A stretch of DNA of 64,000 nucleotides. It comes from Tepidibacter thalassicus DSM 15285. GTDB taxonomy: Bacteria; Bacillota; Clostridia; Peptostreptococcales; Peptostreptococcaceae. A program made the position numbers and the translations under genes. Shown one piece after another: positions 55,896-64,000 of this stretch (positions are counted from its first letter, which is position 1; every line of letters begins with the position of its first letter). The DNA lies in NCBI RefSeq assembly GCF_900129915.1, contig NZ_FQXH01000005.1, positions 298,982 through 362,981 of the forward strand. The letters run 5' to 3'. The notes beneath the pieces are model-generated. The model did no database searches. It was given only the letters and a program-made list of their open reading frames with translations, and had not been told where the DNA came from.

Positions 55896-57234
55896 AATAA
55901 CCCCTTATAGCTTTCATTATAGATTTAGCTTTATGAATAGTTTCTTCATATTCTTCTTCGGGATTTGAATCCCAAGTTATTCCTCCTCCCACTTGAAAAT
56001 ATATATTATCATCTTTTTTTACAATACTTCTAATAGCTATATTTAAATCTAAATTACCATCAAATCCAATATAACCAATAGAACCAGTATATACATTTCT
56101 TTGAGTTGGCTCAATCTCATCAATTATTTCCATAGATCTTATTTTAGGAGCTCCTGTTATAGATCCTCCAGGAAATGTTGCTTTTATAACATCTACAACG
56201 TCTTTATCCTCTTTAAGCTCACCTACTATCGTAGATACTAAATGATGAACATTAGAATATTCCTCTATTTTAAATAATTCTAAAACTTTAACACTTCCAA
56301 TTTTAGAAACTTTACCTAAGTCATTTCGTTCTAAATCTACAATCATTAAAAGTTCTGCTTTATCTTTTTCACTATTTTTAAGTTCCTCTTTCAATTTTAT
56401 ATCTTCTTGTACTGTTTTTCCTCTTGGTCTAGTTCCTTTTATAGGTCTTGTTTCTATTATATTATCAACAATTCTTATAAATCTTTCTGGAGAATTAGAA
56501 AGTATATTTACTTCATCAAAATTTAAAAATGCCCCAAAAGGTGCTGGAGAAAATCTTCTAAGATCTCTATAAAGCTCAAAACTTGTCATATTAACTTTTC
56601 CATAAAATCTTTGAGTTAAATTAGCTTGATATATATCTCCACTTTTTATATAACTTCTCACTTTTTCAATTGATTCAAGATATTTTTCTTTTGTAAAATT
56701 AGATTTTAATTTTACTTTAGGAAATTCCTTTTCTTCATAACATATAGCATCTATTCCTTTTTCTTCTGATTTCTGTATTCTATCTATAATATTTTCCATA
56801 ATTTTATTTTCTTCATTTATATCAATACCTGGCGAAGCTATATACGTTTTATTTTCAAAATGATCAACTACAATAACCCAATTATAAAATCCAAAATACA
56901 AATCCGGTATATTTACATCATCAACTGCGCTTTTTGGAATTTTTTCTATATAACGACAAAGATCATATGATAAATATCCAACAGCTCCTCCTACAAACGG
57001 AATATTAGTATCATTGTTTATTTTATATTTTTTTAATTCACTTCTTAACTCCTCTAATGGATTCTCTTTACTGTTTTTAAATTTTAATATCTTAAAAGGG
57101 TTTGCACTTATAAATGAATATCTACTTAATTTATTTGCATCCATGGCACTATCCAATATAAAACTATGGTCATCATCTTTAAATATAGTAAATATTTCAA
57201 AAGAATTAAGATTTGTATTAATTTCTCTTATCAT
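55885..57234 (-). CDS. pabB: Aminodeoxychorismate synthase component I PabB
   Basis: This 449-residue chorismate-binding enzyme converts chorismate and ammonia to 4-amino-4-deoxychorismate. The C-terminal domain has SGDIYQANLTQRF, SPERFIRI, ETRPIKGTRPRG, LMIVDLERNDLG and FPGGSITGAPK. The Lys of IKGTRP and the PIKGT motif (rather than PIAGT of anthranilate synthase) argue for PabB. It is one base from pabA, its glutaminase partner. Confidence 0.94.
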   Translation of the reverse strand: MIREINTNLNSFEIFTIFKDDDHSFILDSAMDANKLSRYSFISANPFKILKFKNSKENPLEELRSELKKYKINNDTNIPFVGGAVGYLSYDLCRYIEKIPKSAVDDVNIPDLYFGFYNWVIVVDHFENKTYIASPGIDINEENKIMENIIDRIQKSEEKGIDAICYEEKEFPKVKLKSNFTKEKYLESIEKVRSYIKSGDIYQANLTQRFYGKVNMTSFELYRDLRRFSPAPFGAFLNFDEVNILSNSPERFIRIVDNIIETRPIKGTRPRGKTVQEDIKLKEELKNSEKDKAELLMIVDLERNDLGKVSKIGSVKVLELFKIEEYSNVHHLVSTIVGELKEDKDVVDVIKATFPGGSITGAPKIRSMEIIDEIEPTQRNVYTGSIGYIGFDGNLDLNIAIRSIVKKDDNIYFQVGGGITWDSNPEEEYEETIHKAKSIMKAIRGYYEE

Positions 57235-57235
57235 A

Positions 57236-57814
57236 CTACATCTCTCCCCTGACCTGATTTAAAAAATTTTTCAATATATCATGTCCTTGTTCTGTAAGTA
57301 CAGCTTCTGGATGAAATTGAACTCCTTCTATAAGATATTTTTTATGTTTTATACCCATTATTTCTCCTTCATCAGTTAAAGCTGTAATTTCTAATTCATC
57401 TGAAAGTGTATCTTTATCAATAACAAGAGAATGATATCTCGTTACATTTAAAGGATTATTGAGATTTTTAAACACCCCTTTATTTTTATGTTTTATTGCA
57501 TGTACTTTTCCGTGTACAGGTCTTAATGCTTTTATAATTTTTGCTCCAAATACATGACCAATAGTTTGATGTCCTAAACATATACCAAGTATTGGTTTTT
57601 TTCCCTTGAAATAATTTACAACGTCAATACATATCCCTGCTTCTATTGGAGAACAAGGTCCGGGAGATAAAACAATAATTTCTGGATTTAATTTTTCTAT
57701 TTCACTTATTGTTATTTCATCATTTCTTTTTACAACTATTTTTTCTCCTAATTCACCTAAAAACTGCACCAAATTATAAGTAAAAGAATCATAATTGTCT
57801 ATCATTAAAATCAA
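57236..57814 (-). CDS. pabA: Aminodeoxychorismate synthase component II PabA (glutamine amidotransferase)
   Basis: This 192-residue class I glutaminase has IDNYDSFTYNLVQFL, SPGPCSPIEAG, catalytic Cys in GICLGHQTIGHVFG, and the His-Glu of GVQFHPEAVLTEQGHDILKNFL. The start is TTG 57814, seven bases after AAGGAGG, giving the family start LILMIDNYDS. In many Firmicutes this subunit also serves anthranilate synthase; no trp genes are visible here. It is the first gene of the operon. Confidence 0.94.
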   Translation of the reverse strand: MILMIDNYDSFTYNLVQFLGELGEKIVVKRNDEITISEIEKLNPEIIVLSPGPCSPIEAGICIDVVNYFKGKKPILGICLGHQTIGHVFGAKIIKALRPVHGKVHAIKHKNKGVFKNLNNPLNVTRYHSLVIDKDTLSDELEITALTDEGEIMGIKHKKYLIEGVQFHPEAVLTEQGHDILKNFLNQVRGEM

Positions 57815-58003
57815 ATAAATACCTCCTTTACATAAAAACACCTTTCACACAGAAAAGTATATAAATATACAAGATTTTTCATACATATACATTCTTCTAC
57901 TTATACATTAAATCCTCTTTTTTGTTAAAATTTTTTGCTAGAATAAAAAATATATATCATGAAATCATAATACTATAAAATACATTATAAACGGAGGGAG
58001 ATT

Positions 58004-58153
58004 ATGAATAAATACGTAATTATACGAGCTGATATAAAGTCCATTTCAAATCCTATGACTAAAGAAGAAGCAATATCTAAAATGAAAGAATACGATAAAC
58101 AAGGAATTCCTAGTTATATAATTTCACAATATAAAAAAAATAAAAGCAAGTGA
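58004..58153 (+). CDS. 49-residue conserved-looking small protein
   Basis: The gene opens at ATG 58004, six bases after GGAGGGAG, and ends in TGA at 58151-58153. The protein begins MNKYVIIRADIKS and has NPMTKEEAISKMKEYDKQG, a compact helix-strand pattern, and a basic end. No family was recognised. The strong ribosome site and the terminator that overlaps its stop support it as real. Confidence 0.6.
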   Translation: MNKYVIIRADIKSISNPMTKEEAISKMKEYDKQGIPSYIISQYKKNKSK

Positions 58154-58188
58154 AATGTTAGAAAATATTTCTCTTGCTTTTATTTTAT
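58141..58188. terminator. Terminator of the 49-residue gene and of the chemoreceptor gene
   Basis: TAAAAGCAAG and CTTGCTTTTA form a 10-bp outer stem, with an inner GAAAT/ATTTC stem and T-rich tail TTTTAT. The left arm is within the small coding region. It also precedes the convergent chemoreceptor stop by a few bases. Confidence 0.7.
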
Positions 58189-60273
58189 CTAAATTTTAAA
58201 TTTATCTACAGTTTTTTTCAATTCATTAGCTATTTCTTTTAATTCACCTGCTCCTTTAGATATCTCTTCTACTACTGATATTTGTTCTTCAACAGATGCA
58301 GAAACTTGTTGTGTAGATGCAGCAGTTTCTTGTGTAATTGCTGATATTTCTTCAATTGAAGAAATCACATTATTTTTATATTCATTTACATTCTCAATAT
58401 TTTCAACAATTATCTTAATACTTTCAACCATATAATTAACAGCTTTATCTATATCATCAAAACTATTACTTGTATTAATCAACTCTCTTTCAGTCTTTTG
58501 TACAATTTTTTCTGCACCATCCATGTCTAATTTTGTACTAATAATGCCTTCTTGAATATCATTTATTATATTTCCTATCTCTTTTGCATTCAAAGTAACT
58601 TCATAAGCCAATTTTCGTATTTCATCTGCTACAACAGCGAACCCTCGTCCTGCTTCTCCAGCTCTTGCAGCTTCAATTGCTGCATTTAAAGCTAATAAAT
58701 TTGTTTGATCTGCTATTGATGTTATAATTGTTATTATTTTACTTATAGAACCTGATTTTTTTTCCAAAGAATTAATTTTAAATCCTATTTGTCGTATAAT
58801 GTCTCTATTTTCTTTAAATGCTTTTTCCAATTCAATTATAGAATTTATTCCTTTTTTATTAACCTCCATTATTTTATTATTATTTTCTTTTACAATTAGA
58901 GAATTTTCAACAGTATTATCTATTTTTTCAGCAAGATTATTAAGTTTTAAAACTCCTTCTTCAGCACTTCTAGCTTGTTCATTCGCTCCTTGTGCTAATT
59001 CATCTGTAGCTTTTGCAATACCTTCTATTGCCGATGAAATTTCATTCATTATATTTAAAAAAATTATCGACTTATCATCTATTTGATTTGAATTTTTTTG
59101 TATACTTTTTATTATTTTTCTTAATTCATCTCTCATATTCAATGTTAATTTTGCCATTATTCCTATTTCATCTTTATTATCCAAGATCACTTCATATGAA
59201 TTATTATCATATGTCAAATCAAGATTTGAAGTTGCATCTATAATATCTGTTAATATCATAATAGGTCTTGAAATTTTATTCCCTACAAGTAAAGATATTA
59301 TTGTAAATACTATTAAAGCTACTAACGTAACAGATATCATTAAAATTATCATTTTATCAATTCTCTCAAAAACTTCAGATTTAAATACAGTAAGTGCAAG
59401 TGTATATTTATCAGATATTTTCATATACGATAACATTTTATCTTTACCCAAATACTTATATTCACATATACCTTTACTATTATTTTTCATAATATCTACT
59501 ATATTTTTTAATTTTCCATTATCTACATTTTTCAAATTATCATTTCGTGTTAAATTAGGGTGTATCAAAAAATTATAATTTTTATCAAATAAAACTGCAT
59601 ATCCAGTTTTATAAATTTCAATTGATTTTATTATTTGACTAATATAATTAAAATCTATATCCATTCCTACTACACCTACTAAAATTTTATCAACATATAT
59701 AGGCTTTACATACGAAATCATAAATAAATTTATATTTTTATCCATATAAGGATCAAGCCATATTCCTTTTCCTGCTTTTATTGGTTTATAATACCATCCT
59801 ACATGTTCATTATCATTCGGTGAAAATTCATTTATATTTGTTATTGTTTGTTTTATTAATTGTCCATTCCCATTTACATCTGCATACCATACCCCTTTAC
59901 TTTCCCCTGCTATTTCAGGATTTAAAACTATATAAGCTCCCATGGCTCCTTTAGTATCTTTTGCAAATTGCTTAACTAATGATTCTATATCTTTTGTATA
60001 TTCTTGTATATAATTGGAATTTGTTTTTAACTTTTGCAAATCAAATTTAGCCAGTAGACCAGATCCTAAATAATCAACCGATCGTTCTACATTTTCAAGC
60101 GTTAACTCAAATTGATTTGCATAATCTTGTGTTATCGATAATAGTTTTTCTTGCACTTCACTTTTAACAATATTTATACTATTGAATATTACTATACTTC
60201 CTATCGTTATTGTAGATATTAAAATACAAGCTATAATATATATAACCATTTTATTTTTAATACTACCTTTCAA
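58189..60273 (-). CDS. Methyl-accepting chemotaxis protein with dCache sensor
   Basis: This 694-residue chemoreceptor starts at TTG 60273 behind AAAGGAGG. The first membrane segment (about 8-28) is followed by a dCache_1 ligand domain of about 250 residues, a second segment (about 302-326), HAMP, and a cytoplasmic signalling domain. The signalling tip reads [34 protein letters not shown]. There is no C-terminal CheR/CheB tether pentapeptide. The ligand is unknown; the Cache domain often binds amino or carboxylic acids. No other chemotaxis genes are nearby. Confidence 0.93.
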   Translation of the reverse strand: MKGSIKNKMVIYIIACILISTITIGSIVIFNSINIVKSEVQEKLLSITQDYANQFELTLENVERSVDYLGSGLLAKFDLQKLKTNSNYIQEYTKDIESLVKQFAKDTKGAMGAYIVLNPEIAGESKGVWYADVNGNGQLIKQTITNINEFSPNDNEHVGWYYKPIKAGKGIWLDPYMDKNINLFMISYVKPIYVDKILVGVVGMDIDFNYISQIIKSIEIYKTGYAVLFDKNYNFLIHPNLTRNDNLKNVDNGKLKNIVDIMKNNSKGICEYKYLGKDKMLSYMKISDKYTLALTVFKSEVFERIDKMIILMISVTLVALIVFTIISLLVGNKISRPIMILTDIIDATSNLDLTYDNNSYEVILDNKDEIGIMAKLTLNMRDELRKIIKSIQKNSNQIDDKSIIFLNIMNEISSAIEGIAKATDELAQGANEQARSAEEGVLKLNNLAEKIDNTVENSLIVKENNNKIMEVNKKGINSIIELEKAFKENRDIIRQIGFKINSLEKKSGSISKIITIITSIADQTNLLALNAAIEAARAGEAGRGFAVVADEIRKLAYEVTLNAKEIGNIINDIQEGIISTKLDMDGAEKIVQKTERELINTSNSFDDIDKAVNYMVESIKIIVENIENVNEYKNNVISSIEEISAITQETAASTQQVSASVEEQISVVEEISKGAGELKEIANELKKTVDKFKI

Positions 60274-60383
60274 ATATTTACCTCCTTTCATTTACTTTGA
60301 GGTTTATATTGTTGTAAATTGTAACAAAATGTTTTATACTGTTTTCACTATATATTATTAATTTCCTTCAAATTTGTGCATTA

Positions 60384-60422
60384 AAAAAATCACATTTCCT
60401 TGATAAGAAATGTGATTTTTTT
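60384..60422 (-). terminator. Terminator of the spoVA operon
   Basis: AAAAAATCACATTTC and GAAATGTGATTTTTT form a 15-bp stem with an eight-base loop. On the minus strand T-runs follow. It lies six bases after the last DUF1657 stop. Confidence 0.85.
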
Positions 60423-60427
60423 TAATT

Positions 60428-60637
60428 TTACTGTTGTTGTGTATATTGAGGTTCTTCACTTTTTACATAATCAACTCTAGCCTGAAGTTGTTGTACTATG
60501 TTTTCAGCAGTTGTAGATAATTGAGTAAACATCTGTTTTGCATTTTTATCATCAGTATCTAGAGAAAAAGTTTTTAATTGCGCTGCCAAACCTTTAGCTC
60601 CTGCTAATGCTTGTTCTAATTTATTTATTGTACTCAT
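60428..60637 (-). CDS. DUF1657 protein (last gene of the spoVA operon)
   Basis: This 69-residue helical protein has the DUF1657 pattern: KLEQALAGAKGLAAQLKTFSLDTDD, AKQMFTQLSTTAENI and a C-terminal VKSEEPQY. AAAAGGAGG precedes the ATG. DUF1657 genes flank mobile-type spoVA operons; this one is partner to the gene at 63463. Function unknown, probably spore specific. A 92-base gap separates it from spoVAE. Confidence 0.85.
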   Translation of the reverse strand: MSTINKLEQALAGAKGLAAQLKTFSLDTDDKNAKQMFTQLSTTAENIVQQLQARVDYVKSEEPQYTQQQ

Positions 60638-60729
60638 TTTTAAAAGCCTCCTTTTATATTTTTCTTCATAAATATTATTACCTACTTCATTAAATATATT
60701 TTTATAATTGATAAACAGTAATAGAATAT

Positions 60730-61083
60730 TTATCCTTTAGGTTTGAATATTAAAGATGCCATAAACGAAAAAATCAGTGCAGCAGAAATACCAGCACTAG
60801 TGACTTCAAATATTCCTGTTAATACTCCAATTATCCCTGTTTGCTTAGCTTCTGCTAATGCACCTTTAACAAGTGCATTACCAAAACTAGTTATCGGAAC
60901 AGAAGCTCCTGCTCCAGCAAATTTTATTAACGGTTCATACAATCCTAATCCTCCAAGTATCGCTCCAAGTACTACCAATGTAGTCGTTGTATGAGCAGGA
61001 GTAAACCTAAATATATCTATCATAATTTGTCCAACAACACATATCGCTCCTCCTATCAAAAAAGCCCAAATAAATTTATCCAA
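60730..61083 (-). CDS. spoVAE: Stage V sporulation protein AE (SpoVAEb type)
   Basis: This 117-residue membrane protein starts at TTG 61083, seven bases after AAAGGAGG. It has three to four helices and the SpoVAE pattern FIWAFLIGGAICVVGQI, PAHTTTTLVVLGAILGGLGLY, GAGASVPITSFGNAL. An in-frame upstream stretch inside spoVAD is not used. SpoVA proteins form the dipicolinate channel of the spore inner membrane. Confidence 0.92.
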   Translation of the reverse strand: MDKFIWAFLIGGAICVVGQIMIDIFRFTPAHTTTTLVVLGAILGGLGLYEPLIKFAGAGASVPITSFGNALVKGALAEAKQTGIIGVLTGIFEVTSAGISAALIFSFMASLIFKPKG

Positions 61084-61097
61084 TATTAATCCTCCTT

Positions 61098-62102
61098 TCA
61101 AGGCATTTCTATTGATACTGCATGAGCTATACAAGGTATACTTTCTTTTTGTTGATATGAAATAGGTGACATCAAAGCACCTGTTGCAACAATTAATATC
61201 CTTTTCAATTCTTTTTTTCTCATACGATTTAAAAAATGTCCATAAGTTACTGTGGCAGAACAACCGCATCCACTACCGCCTGCCATTACAGGTTGATCAT
61301 CTTTGTATATCATTATCCCACAATCAGTTAATATTTCAGGTTTAATATTTAATCCATGTTTAATCAATAAATCTTTTGCAATTCTATGTCCAACTTGACC
61401 TAAATCTCCAGTAGCAATAACATCGTAATAATTTAGATCAATATTTAAATCCCTAAAATGAGCTTCAATCGTATCAACTGCAGCAGGAGCCATGGCAGCT
61501 CCCATATTAAAAGGATCAGAAATGCCCATATCTACTACTCTCCCAATAGTGGCTGATGTAACACATGGCCCTTCTCCTTTTTGCGAAAGCAAAACTGCTC
61601 CAGCTCCTGTTACAGTCCATTGAGCTGTAGGAGGTTTTTGAGATCCATACTCAGTCGGATACCTAAATTGCTTTTCAGCTGCTGCATTATGACTTGATGC
61701 ACCAGCTAATACGTATTTAGCAAATTTACTATCAACTAACAAACTAGCTAATGCTAATCCTTCCATCGAACTAGAACATGCACCAAAAATACCTAAATAT
61801 GGACATCCAAGAGTACGAGCAGTGAAACTACTAGATATAATCTGATTCATTAAATCTCCACTTATAAAAAATTGAATATCTTCCTTTTTTAATCCACTCT
61901 TTTCAATCGCTTTTTCACAGGCTTGTTCTAATAATTTTTTTTCTGCTTTTTCAAAGCTATCTTGACCAAGCCAAATATCTTCATGTAGAATATCAAAATC
62001 ATTAGCCAAATTACCTTTAGCTTCAAAAGGACCTCCAACAACAGCTGATGAAATTATAACTGGTTTTGACTCAAATATCCACGATTGATGGCCTTTTTGC
62101 AT
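61098..62102 (-). CDS. spoVAD: Stage V sporulation protein AD
   Basis: This 334-residue thiolase-fold protein binds Ca-dipicolinate for uptake into the spore. Signatures are SAVVGGPFEAKG near the start, FGACSSSMEGLALAS, HNAAAEKQFRYPTEYG, TGAGAVLLS and VMAGGSGCGCSA. It follows spoVAC with no intervening bases and precedes spoVAE by 14 bases. Confidence 0.95.
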   Translation of the reverse strand: MQKGHQSWIFESKPVIISSAVVGGPFEAKGNLANDFDILHEDIWLGQDSFEKAEKKLLEQACEKAIEKSGLKKEDIQFFISGDLMNQIISSSFTARTLGCPYLGIFGACSSSMEGLALASLLVDSKFAKYVLAGASSHNAAAEKQFRYPTEYGSQKPPTAQWTVTGAGAVLLSQKGEGPCVTSATIGRVVDMGISDPFNMGAAMAPAAVDTIEAHFRDLNIDLNYYDVIATGDLGQVGHRIAKDLLIKHGLNIKPEILTDCGIMIYKDDQPVMAGGSGCGCSATVTYGHFLNRMRKKELKRILIVATGALMSPISYQQKESIPCIAHAVSIEMP

Positions 62103-62582
62103 TTACATCCCACCTAACCATTTAATAGTAATTTTAATAAGAGCAACTACAAAAGCTGAAAAAACTCCATAAACAATTACTGAACCCGATAATTTAAACA
62201 TATTACCACCTACACCTAAAACATATCCTTCACTACGATGTTCTAAAGCTGCTGAAGCCATTGTATTGGCAAATCCTGTAACAGGCACTATAGTTCCAGC
62301 TCCTGCCCACTGAGCAATATGATCATAAACTCCAAAACAAGTTAATAAAACAGAAATAATAATTAATACTGCTGTTGCTGGATTTCCTGCTGTTTTTTCT
62401 GTAAAATCAAAATAATTAATAAAAAACCACTGAAGCCCTTGTCCTATAGTACAAATAATCCCCCCAACTATAAATGCCCTAAAACAATTTCTCAATACTT
62501 TCCTTTTTGGTTCTCTAGATTTTGCAAAATTCTGATATTCTTGTTGAATAGGAGTTAATTTTTTCTTTTTTTTACTTGACAT
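62103..62582 (-). CDS. spoVAC: Stage V sporulation protein AC
   Basis: This 159-residue membrane protein has a basic cytoplasmic N-terminus and about four helices with FIVGGIICTIGQGLQ, GAGTIVPVTGFANTMASAALEHRSEG and GSVIVYGVFSAF. In B. subtilis SpoVAC acts as a mechanosensitive channel component for dipicolinate release. It lies ten bases after the DUF421 gene. Confidence 0.95.
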   Translation of the reverse strand: MSSKKKKKLTPIQQEYQNFAKSREPKRKVLRNCFRAFIVGGIICTIGQGLQWFFINYFDFTEKTAGNPATAVLIIISVLLTCFGVYDHIAQWAGAGTIVPVTGFANTMASAALEHRSEGYVLGVGGNMFKLSGSVIVYGVFSAFVVALIKITIKWLGGM

Positions 62583-62592
62583 ACAATCACCT

Positions 62593-63453
62593 CTAGCGTA
62601 ATAAATAAGGTTCTAATTTTTTTATAACCCTTTGAATTTTGTCTGAATTATTCGAATACATGTATTTAGCATTTTCATTTTCTGTTTCTAATGCAAAATT
62701 CATAAGATCAGATTGAACTTTTTCAAGATTTGCATAAATTAATTCTTTAACTTGAGACTTGGGAATTTGTATACTATCATCAAAAAGATCTACATATAAA
62801 TCTCCAGAAGAATTTACCTGTCCAATAAACACATTATCTAAAGATATTCCCATTCCTTCTAGTTGAGAAAATAACCATTCTCTATTTAATCCTATATTAT
62901 TCAATGATTCATCAATTATATTTCCATCTAAAATTACTGTTTGTGGCTCACTCTGCGGTGATACTTGTTTTCCTAAATCATGTGATGTAATAGGTTTTTT
63001 ATCTGATTTTAGCATAACATTAACTTCTCCAGTTGATTCCATTACAGCAAATTCAACATCCATTAAATTAAAAACATTTTTTGATCTAAGCTCTCTTAAA
63101 AGTTCTTCCCCTGTAAATTTTACTTGATTTAAATTTTCTTCCATAATTTTACCGTTTTTAACCAAAATAGTTTCTTTTCCATATATCAAATCATGAATTA
63201 ATTTACTTTTCAAACACAAATAATCAATCAATATAGAAAATAAAACCCATACCCCTAAAGCAATAAATCCAAATACTATATTTTTAATTACATTCACTGA
63301 AATTAAAGCTACTAAAATGCCAATTACAATATAACTTATAAAATTAAATGGTGTAATTTTAGATAACTGTCTTTTTCCCATAGTTCTAATTAAAATTAAA
63401 GTTATAAAGAATATAAATATTGACCTTAACAATATTTCAATCCAAGCACTCAT
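62593..63453 (-). CDS. DUF421 (YetF-like) membrane protein of the spoVA operon
   Basis: This 286-residue protein is longer than its paralogue at 2039: three N-terminal helices, TMGKRQLSKITPF, a cytoplasmic DUF421 domain with TGEELLRELRSKNVFNLMDVEFAVME, and a C-terminal tail (about 225-285) that is helical and DUF1657-like (MNFALETENENAKYMY). YetF with such a tail is characteristic of spoVA-2mob operons, where it is linked to slow germination and wet-heat resistance. Confidence 0.88.
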   Translation of the reverse strand: MSAWIEILLRSIFIFFITLILIRTMGKRQLSKITPFNFISYIVIGILVALISVNVIKNIVFGFIALGVWVLFSILIDYLCLKSKLIHDLIYGKETILVKNGKIMEENLNQVKFTGEELLRELRSKNVFNLMDVEFAVMESTGEVNVMLKSDKKPITSHDLGKQVSPQSEPQTVILDGNIIDESLNNIGLNREWLFSQLEGMGISLDNVFIGQVNSSGDLYVDLFDDSIQIPKSQVKELIYANLEKVQSDLMNFALETENENAKYMYSNNSDKIQRVIKKLEPYLLR

Positions 63454-63462
63454 ATTATCACC

Positions 63463-63669
63463 TTAATAACCTTTATATTGTGGTTCTTCAAATTCTACAA
63501 CTTTTATTCTCTGTTCTAAATCACAAATAACCTCACTAGTTATTTCCATCGCTTCTTGATAAGCTTCTTTTGCTTTTTTATCTTGAGTTTGTATTGAATA
63601 TAATCTCAAAGTACTTTGAACTCCTTTTAAATTAGCTAAAGTTTGCTTCATTTTAGCACCAACTGTCAT
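63463..63669 (-). CDS. DUF1657 protein (first gene of the spoVA operon)
   Basis: This 68-residue helical protein has KMKQTLANLKGVQSTLRLYS, QDKKAKEAYQEAMEITSEV and a C-terminal EFEEPQY, matching DUF1657. It opens the operon. Upstream, TGAATA on the minus strand (63734-63729) fits a sigma-G/F -35, but no clear matching -10 was found. Confidence 0.85.
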   Translation of the reverse strand: MTVGAKMKQTLANLKGVQSTLRLYSIQTQDKKAKEAYQEAMEITSEVICDLEQRIKVVEFEEPQYKGY

Positions 63670-63847
63670 TATTATTTCACTCCAATTTCAAAATTATTTT
63701 TTATACTTATTTTTACAATAATTTCATATATTCATTCACAATATAGATATTTAAATTTATAAAATTATTTCCATTTAATTATTTTTAAAAAAATATACAT
63801 TTTTTTTTACAGTCTATACATAATAAAAATAAAATGAGGTAATGTTA
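63670..63847. other. Gap between the spoVA operon and the IS607-like element
   Basis: These 178 bases are very AT-rich, with long A and T runs. The left end of the insertion element must lie here or just to the left, but no terminal repeat or target duplication can be defined, as expected for IS607. Confidence 0.4.
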
Positions 63848-63880
63848 ATGTATTCAATAGAAAAATTTTCAGAAAAATAA
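63848..63880 (+). pseudogene. tnpA: Remnant of an IS607-type tnpA (MerR-headed serine recombinase)
   Basis: Ten codons after a GAGGTAATGTTA ribosome site read MYSIEKFSEK and then stop. This is how IS607 TnpA proteins begin (MYSIxxFAxxIG), in the MerR-like DNA-binding head. The remainder of tnpA is missing, and tnpB begins 22 bases later, so an internal deletion has removed nearly all of it. Confidence 0.55.
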
Positions 63881-63902
63881 AGAAATAAAGGTGATTTAGA
63901 AA

Positions 63903-64000
63903 ATGGGATTCAAGAAGAAAAATGAAAATAGTATTATATTATGCAAAAAAATTCAAATATATCCTACAAAAGAACAAATAGCAGATATAGAAAGAGATAG
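63903..64000 (+). CDS. tnpB: TnpB (IS607/IS605-family RNA-guided nuclease), N-terminal part
   Basis: The gene starts at ATG 63903, ten bases after AAAGGTGA, and runs off the right edge after 32 codons. ILCKKIQIYPTKEQIADIER matches the N-terminus of TnpB proteins (K-x-x-x-x-P-T-x-E-Q). TnpB is the RNA-guided ancestor of Cas12. Its guide RNA would overlap the 3' end of the gene, outside this window. Confidence 0.7.
   Translation, partial: MGFKKKNENSIILCKKIQIYPTKEQIADIERD

Noticed and set aside
61084..61269. A longer start for SpoVAE inside spoVAD
   Set aside because: The extra residues are Cys-rich and unlike SpoVAE; TTG 61083 has a strong ribosome site.
1..64000. tRNA, rRNA genes and CRISPR arrays
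   Set aside because: I looked for T-arm-like GGTTCGAATCC patterns, rRNA motifs and regularly spaced direct repeats by eye and saw none; a covariance search would be more sensitive.

Overview
This window is AT-rich DNA (GC content in the high twenties by eye) from a spore-forming anaerobic Firmicute, most likely class Clostridia. The sporulation genes (spore photoproduct lyase, YyaC, CwlD-like amidase, SpoVAC/AD/AE with DUF421 and DUF1657 partners), the low GC, the strong AGGAGG ribosome sites and the frequent TTG starts all point that way. No rRNA, tRNA or CRISPR array was seen. About 77 genes are called, mostly on the minus strand. Many starts have been moved to fit the ribosome binding site, several of them TTG.

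Layout. 0-3 kb: mutS (partial) and miaB, then a DUF421/DUF4363 membrane pair. 3-9.7 kb: truA and an OmpR-type two-component system downstream of a beta-propeller-like lipoprotein, an NTF2/OB-fold membrane protein and an MltG-like protein, then a Cache-only protein. 9.7-13.6 kb: a holin-like protein, a DUF3793 gene with a Fur box, and a csoR-copA copper operon. 13.6-16.8 kb: SDR, spore photoproduct lyase, an MTA/SAH-nucleosidase-like gene and DUF1836. 17-19.3 kb: YbjQ, PspA, a Cys-rich protein and a Ser-rich membrane protein. 19.3-25.9 kb: a peptide/nickel-type ABC importer with an SAM methyltransferase and an FmdE protein, behind an attenuator-like leader. 26-31.4 kb: an HD protein, a structured RNA candidate, and a MacA/MacB/TolC-like export operon behind a response-regulator-type repeat array. 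31.4-37.4 kb: yyaC, a radical SAM protein and potABCD. 37.4-45 kb: an rRNA methyltransferase, an RNase H-LarE fusion, cell wall genes, an opine-dehydrogenase-like gene, a class IV aminotransferase, two XapX proteins and an acetate transporter. 45.4-51.3 kb: a zinc ribbon protein, Nif3-like, trmK, rpoD and dnaG. 51.4-57.8 kb: a nine-gene pab/folate operon ending in DAHP synthase. 58-64 kb: a chemoreceptor, a spoVA operon resembling the mobile spoVA-2mob type, and the left part of an IS607-family element with a decayed tnpA and a tnpB that runs off the end.

The signals most worth a second look are: the attenuated FmdE/methyltransferase/ABC operon; a roughly 160-nt structured RNA with its own -10 and terminator; four TTAAG half-sites at exact 11-bp spacing before the export operon; the RNase H-LarE fusion; the coupling of a radical SAM lyase to a nucleosidase able to remove its by-product; the spoVA operon beside a mobile element; and a window-wide excess of the palindrome CCATGG, usually as Ala-Met codons GCC ATG G.
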